Origin: Streptomyces sp. R44
GTDB taxonomy: Bacteria > Actinomycetota > Actinomycetes > Streptomycetales > Streptomycetaceae
Direction of reading: 5' to 3'
NCBI RefSeq assembly: GCF_041053105.1
Contig: NZ_CP163444.1
Location: 4,774,001 to 4,838,000 of the forward strand
DNA length: 64,000 nt
Shown: positions 53,334-61,272 of the stretch, in pieces
Layout: every line of letters starts with the position of its first letter
Position numbering within the stretch: position 1 is the first letter of the stretch
Position numbers and translations under genes: made by a program
Notes under the pieces: model-generated
What the model was told of the DNA's origin: nothing
The model's input: only the letters and a program-made list of their open reading frames with translations
Database searches by the model: none

Positions 53334-53395
53334 GCGACGCGCAGGGACACGTGGCCCCCCACTCCTCAGGAGCCCCACGTGTCCCTGCGCGTCGC
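53334..53395. promoter_or_regulatory. Perfect 21-bp inverted repeat enclosing the RBS and start of the glycosyltransferase
   Basis: Arms 53334-53354 and 53375-53395 are exact reverse complements (core CAGGGACACGTGG / CCACGTGTCCCTG). The 20-base loop contains CTCCTCAGGAG (53362-53372), a mini-hairpin that pairs the Shine-Dalgarno AGGAG. The GTG start codon (53379) lies in the right arm. An RNA hairpin would hide both the ribosome binding site and the start. Confidence 0.75.
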
Positions 53396-54680
53396 CATGC
53401 TCAGCGTCCACACCTCCCCGCTCCACCAGCCCGGGACGGGGGACGCCGGCGGCATGAACGTCTACATGGTCGAGCTGTCCCGGGCCCTCGCCGAACAGGG
53501 CGCGGAGGTCGACCTGTTCACCCGCTGCCGGGGCGAGGGCGCGCCCCCGCTCGTCGAGCTCGCCCCGGGCGTGCGGGTCCGGCATCTGCACGCCGGGCCG
53601 CGCCGAGCGCTGCCCAAGGAGGCCATGCCCGATCTGGTGGTGCCGTTCTCGCTGGCCCTGCTCAAGGAGGAGCGGCGCTACGACCTGGTCCACTCGCACT
53701 ACTGGCTCTCCGGGCAGGCGGGCCGGATCGCCTCGGTGGGCTGGCGGATACCGCTCGTGCACACCGCGCACACCCTGGCCCGGGTGAAGAACGCCTCGCT
53801 CGCCGAGGGCGACACCCCCGAGCCGGAGCTGCGGGTCCGGGGCGAGCACCAGGTGGTCGGCAGCGCGGACCGGCTGATCGCGAACACGGCCGACGAGGCG
53901 GAGGCGCTGCGCTCGCTGTACGGGGCGGAGGGGGCGCGGACCGAGGTCGTACGGCCCGGGGTCGATCTGCGCACCTTCCGTCCGGGGGACGGGCGGGCGG
54001 CGGCGCGGGCCCGGCTCGGGCTGCCGGCCGAGGCGTTCGTGCCGCTCTACGCCGGCCGCATCCAGCCCCTGAAGGGCCCGGACGTGCTCGTACGGGCGGT
54101 GGCGGAGCTGCTGCGGGAGGCGCCGGAGCTGCGCCGCCGGCTCCTGGTGCCGGTGGTGGGCGGTCACTCGGGTGCGACCGGGCGGGGCTCGGCCTGGCGC
54201 CTCGCGGAGGAGCTGGGGGTGACCGACGTCCTGCGGCCCTGCCCTCCCGTACCGCAGGAGCGGCTCGCGGACTGGTACCGGGCGGCGGACGTCCTCGTGG
54301 TGCCGTCGCGCAGTGAGTCCTTCGGGCTGGTGGCGGCGGAGGCGCAGGCGTGCGGGACGCCGGTGCTCGCGGCGGCGGTGGGCGGGCTGCCGACGGTGGT
54401 GTGGGACGGGGTGACGGGGCTGCTCGTGCGGGGGCACGACCCGGTGGAGTACGCGCGCCGGCTGCGCTGGCTCGCGGCGCATCCGGAGGCGGTGGAGACG
54501 ATGGGGGCGGCGGCGGTGCGCCATGCGCGCGGGATGAGCTGGCGGGCTTCGGCCGGCCGGACCATCGAGGTGTACCGGGGGGCGCTCGAGCGCGGGGTGG
54601 TGGGGCAGGGGCGGCGGCACGCCCCTGCCCCGGCGGCCTCTCTCTCCTGGAGGAACGAGAAGGCCGTAGCACAAGTCTAG
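53379..54680 (+). CDS. MshA-like GT4 glycosyltransferase, 433 aa
   Basis: N-terminal VAMLSVHTSPLHQPGTGDAG and GGMNVYMVELSRALAEQG are near-identical to mycothiol MshA (D-inositol-3-phosphate GlcNAc transferase), as are GRIQPLKGPDVLVRA and ESFGLVAAEAQACGTPVLAA (E-x7-E). Length is typical. It should transfer a sugar (UDP-GlcNAc in MshA) to an inositol phosphate or similar acceptor. GTG at 53379 is chosen, with ATG at 53397 as alternative. Streptomyces normally have mshA elsewhere, so this may be a cluster paralogue; a single-copy housekeeping role cannot be excluded. Confidence 0.85.
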   Translation: MSLRVAMLSVHTSPLHQPGTGDAGGMNVYMVELSRALAEQGAEVDLFTRCRGEGAPPLVELAPGVRVRHLHAGPRRALPKEAMPDLVVPFSLALLKEERRYDLVHSHYWLSGQAGRIASVGWRIPLVHTAHTLARVKNASLAEGDTPEPELRVRGEHQVVGSADRLIANTADEAEALRSLYGAEGARTEVVRPGVDLRTFRPGDGRAAARARLGLPAEAFVPLYAGRIQPLKGPDVLVRAVAELLREAPELRRRLLVPVVGGHSGATGRGSAWRLAEELGVTDVLRPCPPVPQERLADWYRAADVLVVPSRSESFGLVAAEAQACGTPVLAAAVGGLPTVVWDGVTGLLVRGHDPVEYARRLRWLAAHPEAVETMGAAAVRHARGMSWRASAGRTIEVYRGALERGVVGQGRRHAPAPAASLSWRNEKAVAQV

Positions 54681-54685
54681 CATCT

Positions 54686-54704
54686 CTTTTGGTTCGACCA
54701 AAGG
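54686..54704. promoter_or_regulatory. Palindrome TTTGGT-TCG-ACCAAA
   Basis: A perfect 6-3-6 inverted repeat (54688-54702) just after the glycosyltransferase stop, in an AT-rich region upstream of the small peptide gene. It could be an operator; there is no T-run, so a terminator is unlikely. Confidence 0.5.
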
Positions 54705-54717
54705 TATGACGAGCTCA

Positions 54718-54760
54718 GGATGCGTCAATTCCGTTATTGGGATGGCGCATTGACGCATCC
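54718..54760. promoter_or_regulatory. 12-bp perfect inverted repeat upstream of the small peptide gene
   Basis: GGATGCGTCAAT (54718-54729) and ATTGACGCATCC (54749-54760) are exact reverse complements separated by 19 bases. The spacing suits a dimeric regulator such as the adjacent LuxR-type proteins. It is 137 bases before the peptide start. Confidence 0.6.
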
Positions 54761-54896
54761 ACGCCATGGCGGGTCCACGCAGAGAGAATCCCTGGATTCG
54801 ATTCGGGGGCCGGGACAGAATGGAGATGTCTTCAGGGAACGCCCGGCGGCACGGGCCCCGGAAGGCGGAATTGCTATTCCAAGTCCTGGAGGAATC

Positions 54897-55097
54897 ATGA
54901 CCGTTCAGCAGAACTCCGGTATCCGCAAGGCCGTCCGCCAGCTCCTGGTCGCGGCGGTGGCGTGTACGGCGGTCGCGGCCGGCGCGGCCTTCGCCGTCTC
55001 CCCCGGCAGCGCCCCGGTCGCCCCCCAGACCGTCGCCGGTGTCGCGGACGACAACGGCTGGCCGATCGTTCCGCCGAACCCGACCCCCACCAACTGA
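54897..55097 (+). CDS. Small exported peptide precursor, 66 aa
   Basis: The sequence starts MTVQQNSGIRKAVRQ, has a hydrophobic segment (LLVAAVACTAVAAGAAFAV, signal-peptide-like) and ends in a short acidic/Pro-rich tail (VADDNGWPIVPPNPTPTN). A strong TGGAGGA site precedes the ATG. It is preceded by two inverted repeats, followed by its own terminator, and sits beside two LuxR-type regulators. That makes it a candidate secreted signal or bioactive peptide; processing sites are not known. Confidence 0.7.
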   Translation: MTVQQNSGIRKAVRQLLVAAVACTAVAAGAAFAVSPGSAPVAPQTVAGVADDNGWPIVPPNPTPTN

Positions 55098-55145
55098 TCC
55101 TGATCACCGGGTAATTCCCCCAGGAATTCCGGAAGCCTTCCCCCG

Positions 55146-55184
55146 CCGGGCCCCGCGATCGCTGCCACGATTGCGGGGCCCCGG
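55146..55184. terminator. Hairpin terminator after the small peptide gene
   Basis: CCGGGCCCCGCGATCG (55146-55161) pairs with CGATTGCGGGGCCCCGG (55168-55184) with one bulge, between the convergent peptide and LuxR-type genes. Confidence 0.7.
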
Positions 55185-55219
55185 CGTATTTCCGAAGCCC
55201 CTCCCATTCCCGGACCGCA

Positions 55220-56272
55220 TCAGTCCAGCCAGCCGAGCCGCACCGCCCGCGCGCCCGCCTCGAAACGGCTCGTCGCCCCCAGCTCCTGCATCAGCTCCGA
55301 GATCATCCGGCTGACCGTCCGCAGCGAGACCCCGAGCGTGCGCGCGATCCGCTCGTCCTTCATCCCTGAGGCCAGCATGTGCAGCGCGGCCCGCTGCTGC
55401 TCCGAGAGCCCGTCGCCACCCGCCTCCGCCACCGCCTCGTTCCCGTACGGGGTCGCCGTGTGCCAGCAGTGCTCGTACAGGCTCAGATACGGCCGTACGA
55501 GCGCACTGCCCCGCGCCAGGATCGCGCCCTCACCCGGCTCCTCGGGCCGGATCGGCACCAGGGCGAACTGCTGGTCGGCGATGATCAGGTTCATCGGCAC
55601 CACCGGCGCGAGCCGGATCTCCACCCCCAGCTCCGCCCGCTGCCCGAGGAACTTCTCCATCTGCGGGTCCGTGGCCTCCTGCCGGCCGTAGATGGCGCGC
55701 ACCCGCACCCCGTTGGCGAGCTGCCGCCGGTCCCGGTCGAGCATCCGGTCCGGGTTCTGCCGGCCCGGCGTCCCCGGGTGCAGCGAGGCCGAACTCTCCT
55801 GCATCACATCGGTGATGTCCTCGATGGCCTGCTGGATCCTGCGGTAGTCGGTCAGCGCCTCCACGTGCGCCTCCGCCCGGGTCAGCGCCTCGGCCCGCAG
55901 ATAGGAGCCGGCGAGGACCTCAAGGGTGCTGTACGCCTCGTCCGCCTCGGCCAGGTGCTCCCGCAGCCGCTCCCGCTCCCGCTCCAGGAGCCGAAGGAGC
56001 GCGATCTCCGGGTCGATCGCCGCCACCGTGTCCGTCTCGGACCGCCAGCTGCCGTCCTGCACGGCGTCGATGGTGGCGTGCGCGTGCCCGGTGGGCACGA
56101 TGAGGCCCAGGGTGAGCAGTTCGCGGCGACATCGCTCGTACTCCTCCGGCGCGAGCCCGAGTTCCCTGCGGACCTCCTCGAAGTCCGAGACGCCCCGGCG
56201 ACGTAACTCCTGGTACACGGACAGCAGAACGCCGCTCGTGCCGTCCCCGATGCCGTCGCCCGCGGTGACCAT
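55220..56272 (-). CDS. LuxR-type regulator with TrmB-like N-terminus, 350 aa, TTA codon
   Basis: The N-terminal ~60 residues are a TrmB-like winged helix (LLSVYQELRRRG; LGLAPEEYERCRRELLTLGLIVP). The middle (~80-260) is an uncharacterised sensor region with VRVRAIYGRQEA and PVVPMNLIIADQQFALVP. The C-terminal LuxR HTH reads DGLSEQQRAALHMLASGMKDERIARTLGVSLRTVSRMISEL. A TTA codon at 56206-56204 (codon 23) implies bldA control. It is paralogous to the next gene, likely from tandem duplication. The ligand is unknown; the nearby exported peptide is a candidate. Confidence 0.88.
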   Translation of the reverse strand: MVTAGDGIGDGTSGVLLSVYQELRRRGVSDFEEVRRELGLAPEEYERCRRELLTLGLIVPTGHAHATIDAVQDGSWRSETDTVAAIDPEIALLRLLERERERLREHLAEADEAYSTLEVLAGSYLRAEALTRAEAHVEALTDYRRIQQAIEDITDVMQESSASLHPGTPGRQNPDRMLDRDRRQLANGVRVRAIYGRQEATDPQMEKFLGQRAELGVEIRLAPVVPMNLIIADQQFALVPIRPEEPGEGAILARGSALVRPYLSLYEHCWHTATPYGNEAVAEAGGDGLSEQQRAALHMLASGMKDERIARTLGVSLRTVSRMISELMQELGATSRFEAGARAVRLGWLD

Positions 56273-56414
56273 GGCGAAGTGACCCCCCTCATCCTCAGAG
56301 TCGCCCCGCCCTCACCCTGTCAATCGGCTCGGCGGGAGTCCGTCGTGTGCTTCGTGCGGCCCGCACGGCCCCTGCGGCCCGTGCGTGTGGTCCATGACAT
56401 CCGAACTCCTCGTA

Positions 56415-57461
56415 CTAGGCCACGGGTTCCGGCCCCTCGCCGTCGAGGAGCCCGAGCCGGGCCGCCTTGACGCCGGCCTCGAAGCGGCTGGCCGCCCCGA
56501 GCTCCTGCATGACCTCGGAGAGCAGCCGGCTGACGGTCCGCAGCGAGACCCCGAGGCTGCGGGCGATCTGCTCGTCCTTGATGCCCGAGGCGAGCATGTG
56601 CAGCGCCGCCCGCTGCTGGTCGGAGAGCCCGTCGCCGCCGGCCTTCGCGGGCTCCTCGCCGTACCGGGAGGCGGCCTGCCAGCAGTACTCGTACAGCGCG
56701 AGGTACGAGCGGACCAGGCCCGGCCCGCGGGCGAGGATGGTGGGCGAGTCCGGATCGTGCGGGTCCGTCGGCAGCAGGGCGAAGTTCTCGTCGGCCAGGA
56801 CCATGTTCATCGGGACGACGGGGGAGAGGCGCAGCTCCACGCCGAGCGCCGCCCGGTCCTCCAGGTGCTGGGTCATCTCGGGCACGGTGCCGACCCGGCG
56901 GCTGTACATGGCGCGGACCCGCACCCCGCGGGCGGCCCGGGAGCGGTCCCGCTCCAGCTCGGCGGCCATGTCCTCGCGCCGTACGGAACCGGTGTGCATG
57001 ACGTGGACGGCGGTGCGGACGGTCTCCGTCAGGTCCGACAGCTCGCGCAGCACCCGCTGCGGGTCGGTGACGATCTCCACCTCGACCTCGGAGCGGGGCG
57101 CGGCCCCGGCCCGCAGGAACGGTCCGGCGAGGGCTTCGAGGGCGGTGTGCGCGCGGCTGGTCGCGGCGAGGCGGTCCTGGAGCCGGTCGCGCTCCCGGCG
57201 CAGCAGTCGCAGCAGGGCGACATCGGGGTCGACGACCGTGGGGACGGCGGGGTCCGAGGGGTCACGGGGGGCGGTGAGACCTAAGGAGGCGAGTTCGCAG
57301 CGACATCGCTCCCGCTCGTCGGCGGAGAGCTCGAAGCGGTCCGCGACCTCGTCGAAGCCGGCCTCGGGGCGGGCGCGCAGTTCCTGGTAGACGGCGAGAG
57401 CCTGATCGGTGCCCGTACGGGCATCGCTCCCCGCGCGGGTCACGGCGGCGTTTCTGGACAC
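56415..57461 (-). CDS. LuxR-type regulator with TrmB-like N-terminus, 348 aa, TTA codon
   Basis: Same architecture as its neighbour: winged helix (ALAVYQELRARPEAGFDEVADRF), sensor region (VRVRAMYSRRVG; PVVPMNMVLADENFALLP) and LuxR HTH (DGLSDQQRAALHMLASGIKDEQIARSLGVSLRTVSRLLSEV). The two are clearly homologous along their whole length. A TTA codon at 57284-57282 (codon 60) is present. GTG at 57461 was chosen with a GGGGAG-type site upstream. Both run on the minus strand with a 142-base gap. Confidence 0.88.
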   Translation of the reverse strand: MSRNAAVTRAGSDARTGTDQALAVYQELRARPEAGFDEVADRFELSADERERCRCELASLGLTAPRDPSDPAVPTVVDPDVALLRLLRRERDRLQDRLAATSRAHTALEALAGPFLRAGAAPRSEVEVEIVTDPQRVLRELSDLTETVRTAVHVMHTGSVRREDMAAELERDRSRAARGVRVRAMYSRRVGTVPEMTQHLEDRAALGVELRLSPVVPMNMVLADENFALLPTDPHDPDSPTILARGPGLVRSYLALYEYCWQAASRYGEEPAKAGGDGLSDQQRAALHMLASGIKDEQIARSLGVSLRTVSRLLSEVMQELGAASRFEAGVKAARLGLLDGEGPEPVA

Positions 57462-57594
57462 GGCGCAGCAGACTCCCCTCGGATCCACGCGGACCCTGTT
57501 GAATCGCCCCGCTAGACCCTGCCACAAAATCGAACGACACGCACGATGTTGACCGCGCCTCAGCAGCCGGGCGACCACGGCGTCGACCACCGCC

Positions 57595-57708
57595 CGGACG
57601 GCGGTGCGGACAGGGCCCGGCACGGCTCGGACGGCGGTGGCGCACAGGGCCCGGCACCGCTCGGACGGCGGTGGAGTACAAGGCCCGGCACCGCTCAGGC
57701 GGCGGTGT
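57595..57708. repeat. 33-34-bp tandem repeat, about 3.3 copies
   Basis: Units beginning CGGACGGCGGTG at 57595, 57628 and 57662, with a partial copy at 57696, each containing AGGGCCCGGCAC or a close variant. The array ends inside the 3' end of the Fur-family gene. Likely slippage-derived. Confidence 0.75.
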
Positions 57709-58135
57709 CGTCCGCCCGGCAGTCGGGGCACAGGCCCTTGAAGACGACCTCCGCGTCGTCCACCCGCCACTGCGGCAGGGCGCCCCGGGGCGGTTCGGGC
57801 GCGGTCGCGGAGACGTTCTCCACCCGGCCGCAGGAGGTGCACAGGGCGTGCTGGTGGGCCGGTCCCGAGATCTCGAAGACCGCCGGCAGGCCCGGCCGGT
57901 CGAACTTGCTGACCAGGCCGGTCTCCTGGAAGTGCCGCAGCATCTCGTACACGGCCTGGCTGGTCAGCGTGCCGAGCCGCTCGCGGGCGGTCGTGGTGAT
58001 CGCCTCGACGTCGAGATGGCCGCCGGCGGCGAGCACCGTGAGCACCTCCAGGCGCGGGCCCGTGACCCGCAGCCCGACATCGCGCAGGCGCTGGATCACC
58101 GCCTCGCGGCCCGTCAGCTCTTCCACGACTGCCAT
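57695..58135 (-). CDS. Fur-family metalloregulator, 146 aa
   Basis: Fur fold: GLRVTGPRLEVLTVLAAGGHLDVEAI, VYEMLRHFQETGLVSKFDRPG, then the HQHALCTSCGRVENV and GLCPDCRAD zinc-binding Cys pairs. The His-rich HQH site could bind Fe, Ni or heme; the catalase-associated CatR/PerR branch is the closest by eye. No catalase gene is adjacent. Upstream, TTTGTGGGCATC-type AT-rich sequence at ~58160 may be its operator. Confidence 0.88.
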   Translation of the reverse strand: MAVVEELTGREAVIQRLRDVGLRVTGPRLEVLTVLAAGGHLDVEAITTTARERLGTLTSQAVYEMLRHFQETGLVSKFDRPGLPAVFEISGPAHQHALCTSCGRVENVSATAPEPPRGALPQWRVDDAEVVFKGLCPDCRADDTAA

Positions 58136-58217
58136 CTTCTCCGCCCGCCACCTGGTCGGCTCAAACTTTTGTGGGCATCGTACCTCTTGCTCGTCAACGT
58201 GGGCAGGTTCGTATCGG

Positions 58218-59111
58218 TCAGTCGTCCGTCCTGCACACCAGGAGGACGGACTCCGTCCGCTCGTCGATGCGGTGGCGCCGCCGGCCCTCGATGTGCAGCC
58301 CCGCCGAGTGCAGCTCGGCCGCGAGCCGCTCCGGATCCACGATCCACTTGTCGGTGGTCAGCACCACCCGCTCCGAGGAGAGCTTGCCGGTCCTCGCCGC
58401 GTAGTAGGTGATCCGCTCGCTCATCGACCGCAGGTCGAAGACCTGCCGGGCCACCACCCACTCGTCGATCCCGTCGAAGCGCGGCACCTGGAAGGCCCAG
58501 GTCCGCCGCGGCTCCGCGATCAGCCCCGGGAGCTGGTGCGCCGTGTAGTCGAGGGCGAGCGCCCCGCCCGTCTCCAGATGGGCGGCGACCTCCCGGAGCA
58601 GCTCCGGCCGGCTGTCCGGCGGGACGGCGGTGACCATGGCGCCCGCGAGCAGCGCGAGCCGGTAGCTGCCTTCGAGCCGGAGCTCGGTGAGCTCCGCGCG
58701 GTGGGTGACGACGAGCCCGGCCACCTGCGGACCGATCCTGCGGGCCCAGCCTTCGAGGCGCTCCAGGGCCGAGGCGTCCCGGTCCACGGCTTCCACGGCG
58801 AAGCCGTGCCGGGCGAACGGGACGGCGAGCCGCCCGGCGCCGGAGCCGAGGTCGAGGACGGGTCCGCCGGTGGAGCGGGCGAGGCTGAGATAGCGGACGA
58901 TGTCCGCGCTGTGCGGGCCGAGCAGGGCGTCGTGCAGCCAGACGGAGCTCTCGTCGGCGGGGGAGACCGATTCGAGTCCCGGGAGGGTGTCGGCGGTGAC
59001 CCGGATGCCGGCGCCGGGGCCGGGCTCCGGGTCGAGGCCGTATCGGGACGGCAGGACCGGAGCGAGCGCTGCGGGCACGACGGGCAGGGAAGTGCCGCTC
59101 GGTGTGTGCAT
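58218..59111 (-). CDS. Class I SAM-dependent methyltransferase, 297 aa
   Basis: The SAM motif I is PVLDLGSGAGRLAVPFARHG (~residue 90), followed by VEAVDRDASALERL and GGALALDYTAHQLPGL. The ~80-residue N-terminal extension (PGLESVSPADESSVWLHDAL) is not part of the Rossmann core and may bind the substrate. A GGAGGAG site precedes the ATG at 59111. The substrate is unknown; it adjoins the GNAT gene and the regulators of the cryptic cluster. Confidence 0.85.
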   Translation of the reverse strand: MHTPSGTSLPVVPAALAPVLPSRYGLDPEPGPGAGIRVTADTLPGLESVSPADESSVWLHDALLGPHSADIVRYLSLARSTGGPVLDLGSGAGRLAVPFARHGFAVEAVDRDASALERLEGWARRIGPQVAGLVVTHRAELTELRLEGSYRLALLAGAMVTAVPPDSRPELLREVAAHLETGGALALDYTAHQLPGLIAEPRRTWAFQVPRFDGIDEWVVARQVFDLRSMSERITYYAARTGKLSSERVVLTTDKWIVDPERLAAELHSAGLHIEGRRRHRIDERTESVLLVCRTDD

Positions 59112-59281
59112 CGCTCCTCCAGGGGCTCGCTCGGTCCATGCCGTCCGGACGAGGAACCCGTGCCGCCGGGCCCGCGCCGCTGAACCCATCCTGACCTGGG
59201 GAACGAACCCCGATCTACCGGATCGGGCTGCGTGAACACGCGATGGCGTGGATCTGCCACGCCCCTGGTGCCCGCTCCGTG

Positions 59282-59761
59282 TCAGAGCGGTCGGCTCCAC
59301 CGTCTCTCGGAGAGGGCCGCGAAGCCCAGACGGGAGTAGAACGGGATCGCGGGATCGGCCGCCGCCGGGAGTTCCACCCGCTGCTCGCGGGCGCCGAAGC
59401 CGCGCATCCGCTCGGTCGCGGCGGCCAGCAGGGCCGTACCGACGCCCGCGCGACGCGAGCCGGGCTCCACCGCGAGCGCGTACACCTCGCCCTCGCCCGG
59501 AACGGGGACGCCGCCCGCGGCGACGCCGACGACCGCGCCCTGCGCGTCCGTCGCGACCAGCCAGCCGAGCCACCCGGGAGCGCCCCCCGGAATTTCAATT
59601 TCCGCGCGTATGCGGGGGAGTGCGCATTGGGCGGAGATCAGCCGCCGCATCGGGATTTCGTCCAGTATTCCGGCGTAGCTGCTCCGGATGATGTCGGCAA
59701 GCAGTCTGGATATCGTCGTCGCGTCGCCGGCCGCTGCCGTACGAACGCCAGCGAGCTGCAT
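59282..59761 (-). CDS. GNAT-family N-acetyltransferase, 159 aa
   Basis: GNAT core with VYALAVEPGSRRAGVGTALLAA (acetyl-CoA pyrophosphate loop) and AIPFYSRLGFAAL at the C-terminus. ATG at 59761 has a GAAGGG site; the longer start at 59809 is less likely. The 5' third is unusually AT-rich for this genome (e.g. AATTTCAATTTCC), suggesting recent acquisition. As an acetyltransferase beside MshA-, MshB- and aaRS-like genes it could fill an MshD-like role, but it lacks MshD's double-GNAT length. Confidence 0.82.
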   Translation of the reverse strand: MQLAGVRTAAAGDATTISRLLADIIRSSYAGILDEIPMRRLISAQCALPRIRAEIEIPGGAPGWLGWLVATDAQGAVVGVAAGGVPVPGEGEVYALAVEPGSRRAGVGTALLAAATERMRGFGAREQRVELPAAADPAIPFYSRLGFAALSERRWSRPL

Positions 59762-59883
59762 TGGTTTTGCACCCTTCGACGTACCGAGTCCGAGCCCCAA
59801 CGTACCCACAATAGCGGCGTATTCCGCAGTCCGTGACCGATGCGAAATCTACGAATTCGCTTAGTAAATAGGGGTGTTCACGA

Positions 59884-60795
59884 TTACTGGGGGAACGAGC
59901 AGCAGGCGACGATCAGCGGGGCCATCGCGAGGGCGGCCGCCGCGATCGTGAGCAGCCCGCGCAGCACGGGGTGTCCGGCGCTGTGCGGGGTGAGGATCCG
60001 CCGCATCCGCAGCGCCGCCGACGGCCCGCCCGCGGCGAACGCCGAGCGCGGCGCCCGCCCCGAGGCCAGCGCGTACAGCGCCGTCGCCAGCGCGTCCCGG
60101 GTGCACCGGCGCAACGCCCGGTCGTCCGCGGCCATTTCCAGCAGCAGGGGTACGGCACTCCCGCCGTGGCGCGCGAGCGGGAGGTGCGGGAAGACGGCCG
60201 CGAAGGCCTCGGCGGCCGCGACCAGGAGGTGGTGCCGCCCCGCGATGTGGGCCCGCTCGTGCGCGAGGGCCGCCGCCAGCTGGGCGGGGGTGAGGGTGTG
60301 CACCGCGCCGGAGGAGACGACGACCCGGCGGGAGCGGCCCGGCAGGCAGTAGACGGCGGGCCGGTCGTCGTCGAGGACGGTCGCCCGCAGCGCGGGGTCG
60401 TACCGTCCGACGAGCCGCAGCAGCCCGGCGTGCCGGGTCCGCACCCGCCGGGCCCGGGTGAGGCGGCGGGCGAACGCGGCGGCGGGCAGCGAGAGGACGA
60501 GGAGCGAGAGGGAGAAGGCGAACCGCTCGCGCCCGTCGAGGTTCAGGAGCTGGTCGAGCGTGGGCGGCCGGAGCGTGAACAGCATGTCCGCGAGGCGGTG
60601 GCTGCTGTCGGCCGTCAGGACCAGCTGGGCGGGCAGCAGCGCGGCCGCGGCCGCGAAGCCGGTGCCGCACGCGGCCCACACGGCGAGCGCGAGCCGGGGC
60701 GCCTGCTGGGCCCACCGGGCCCGGACGAGCAGGAGGGGTACGAGGAGGCCGGTGAGGAGCGCGAGCCCGAGCGGCACGAGGAGGTGATGGTTCAC
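59884..60795 (-). CDS. M56-family membrane metallopeptidase (BlaR1/MecR1-like), 303 aa
   Basis: Four hydrophobic segments (LLVPLGLALLTGLLVPLLL; LALAVWAACGTGFAAAAALL; others) flank the zinc motif HERAH (in LAAALAHERAHIAGRH) with an additional Glu downstream (LLLEMAADDRAL). There is no penicillin-binding sensor domain. The GTG start overlaps the BlaI-like repressor stop by 4 bases. The pair normally acts as membrane protease plus repressor. Confidence 0.88.
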   Translation of the reverse strand: MNHHLLVPLGLALLTGLLVPLLLVRARWAQQAPRLALAVWAACGTGFAAAAALLPAQLVLTADSSHRLADMLFTLRPPTLDQLLNLDGRERFAFSLSLLVLSLPAAAFARRLTRARRVRTRHAGLLRLVGRYDPALRATVLDDDRPAVYCLPGRSRRVVVSSGAVHTLTPAQLAAALAHERAHIAGRHHLLVAAAEAFAAVFPHLPLARHGGSAVPLLLEMAADDRALRRCTRDALATALYALASGRAPRSAFAAGGPSAALRMRRILTPHSAGHPVLRGLLTIAAAALAMAPLIVACCSFPQ

Positions 60796-61196
60796 GCGCG
60801 CCCCCCGGCCGGCCCGCCGGATCCCCCGCCGCCGCCACCTCTCGCGGCGCGGAGGGCGGCGTCCAGCGCGACCATGTCCTCGTCCGAGATGACCTCGACG
60901 AAGCGGAGGAGGGCGGCCGGGCGGTCCTGGCTGTCGCCGAGGGCGTCCCGCATCAGGCCCGCCGTGTACTCCTCGCGGCTGCGGACCGGCTCGTACAGCC
61001 AGGCCCGCCCGGACTTCTCGCGGCGGAGCCAGCCCTTGCGGTGCAGGATGTCCGCGACCGTCATCACCGTCGTATAGGCGACCCGTCGTCCCCGATTGAT
61101 GTCGTCGACGATCTCCCGGACCGTGGCGGGCCGCTGCCAGGCCCACAGCCGGTCCATGATCTCGGCCTCCAGCTCTCCCAGCCGGCGCACGTGCAT
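60792..61196 (-). CDS. BlaI/MecI-family transcriptional repressor, 134 aa
   Basis: Penicillinase-repressor winged helix: LGELEAEIMDRLW, TVREIVDDINRGRRVAYTTVMTVADILHRKGWL and AWLYEPVRSREEY. A GGGGAGGGG site precedes the ATG at 61196. Its promoter region contains the CsoR-like box at 61248, so copper-responsive control of this pair is possible. The C-terminus is Gly-rich (GGGGGGSGGP). Confidence 0.9.
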   Translation of the reverse strand: MHVRRLGELEAEIMDRLWAWQRPATVREIVDDINRGRRVAYTTVMTVADILHRKGWLRREKSGRAWLYEPVRSREEYTAGLMRDALGDSQDRPAALLRFVEVISDEDMVALDAALRAARGGGGGGSGGPAGGRA

Positions 61197-61247
61197 CCCC
61201 TCCCCGTAGGGCCTGTCATCGTACGGGCCGCAAACCCCGCTCAGGTA

Positions 61248-61262
61248 TACCCCCCAGGGGTA
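61248..61262. promoter_or_regulatory. CsoR-like operator near csoR
   Basis: TACCCC-CCA-GGGGTA, a perfect 6-3-6 inverted repeat. It lies 52 bases upstream of the blaI-like gene on the minus strand and 11 bases upstream of a small plus-strand ORF. Same form as 9462-9476. Confidence 0.75.
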
Positions 61263-61272
61263 CGATGGCAGG

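Noticed and set aside
57595..57708. Possible CRISPR-like array.
   Set aside because: Units are 33-34 bp directly abutting with no spacers and no cas genes, so it is a simple tandem repeat.
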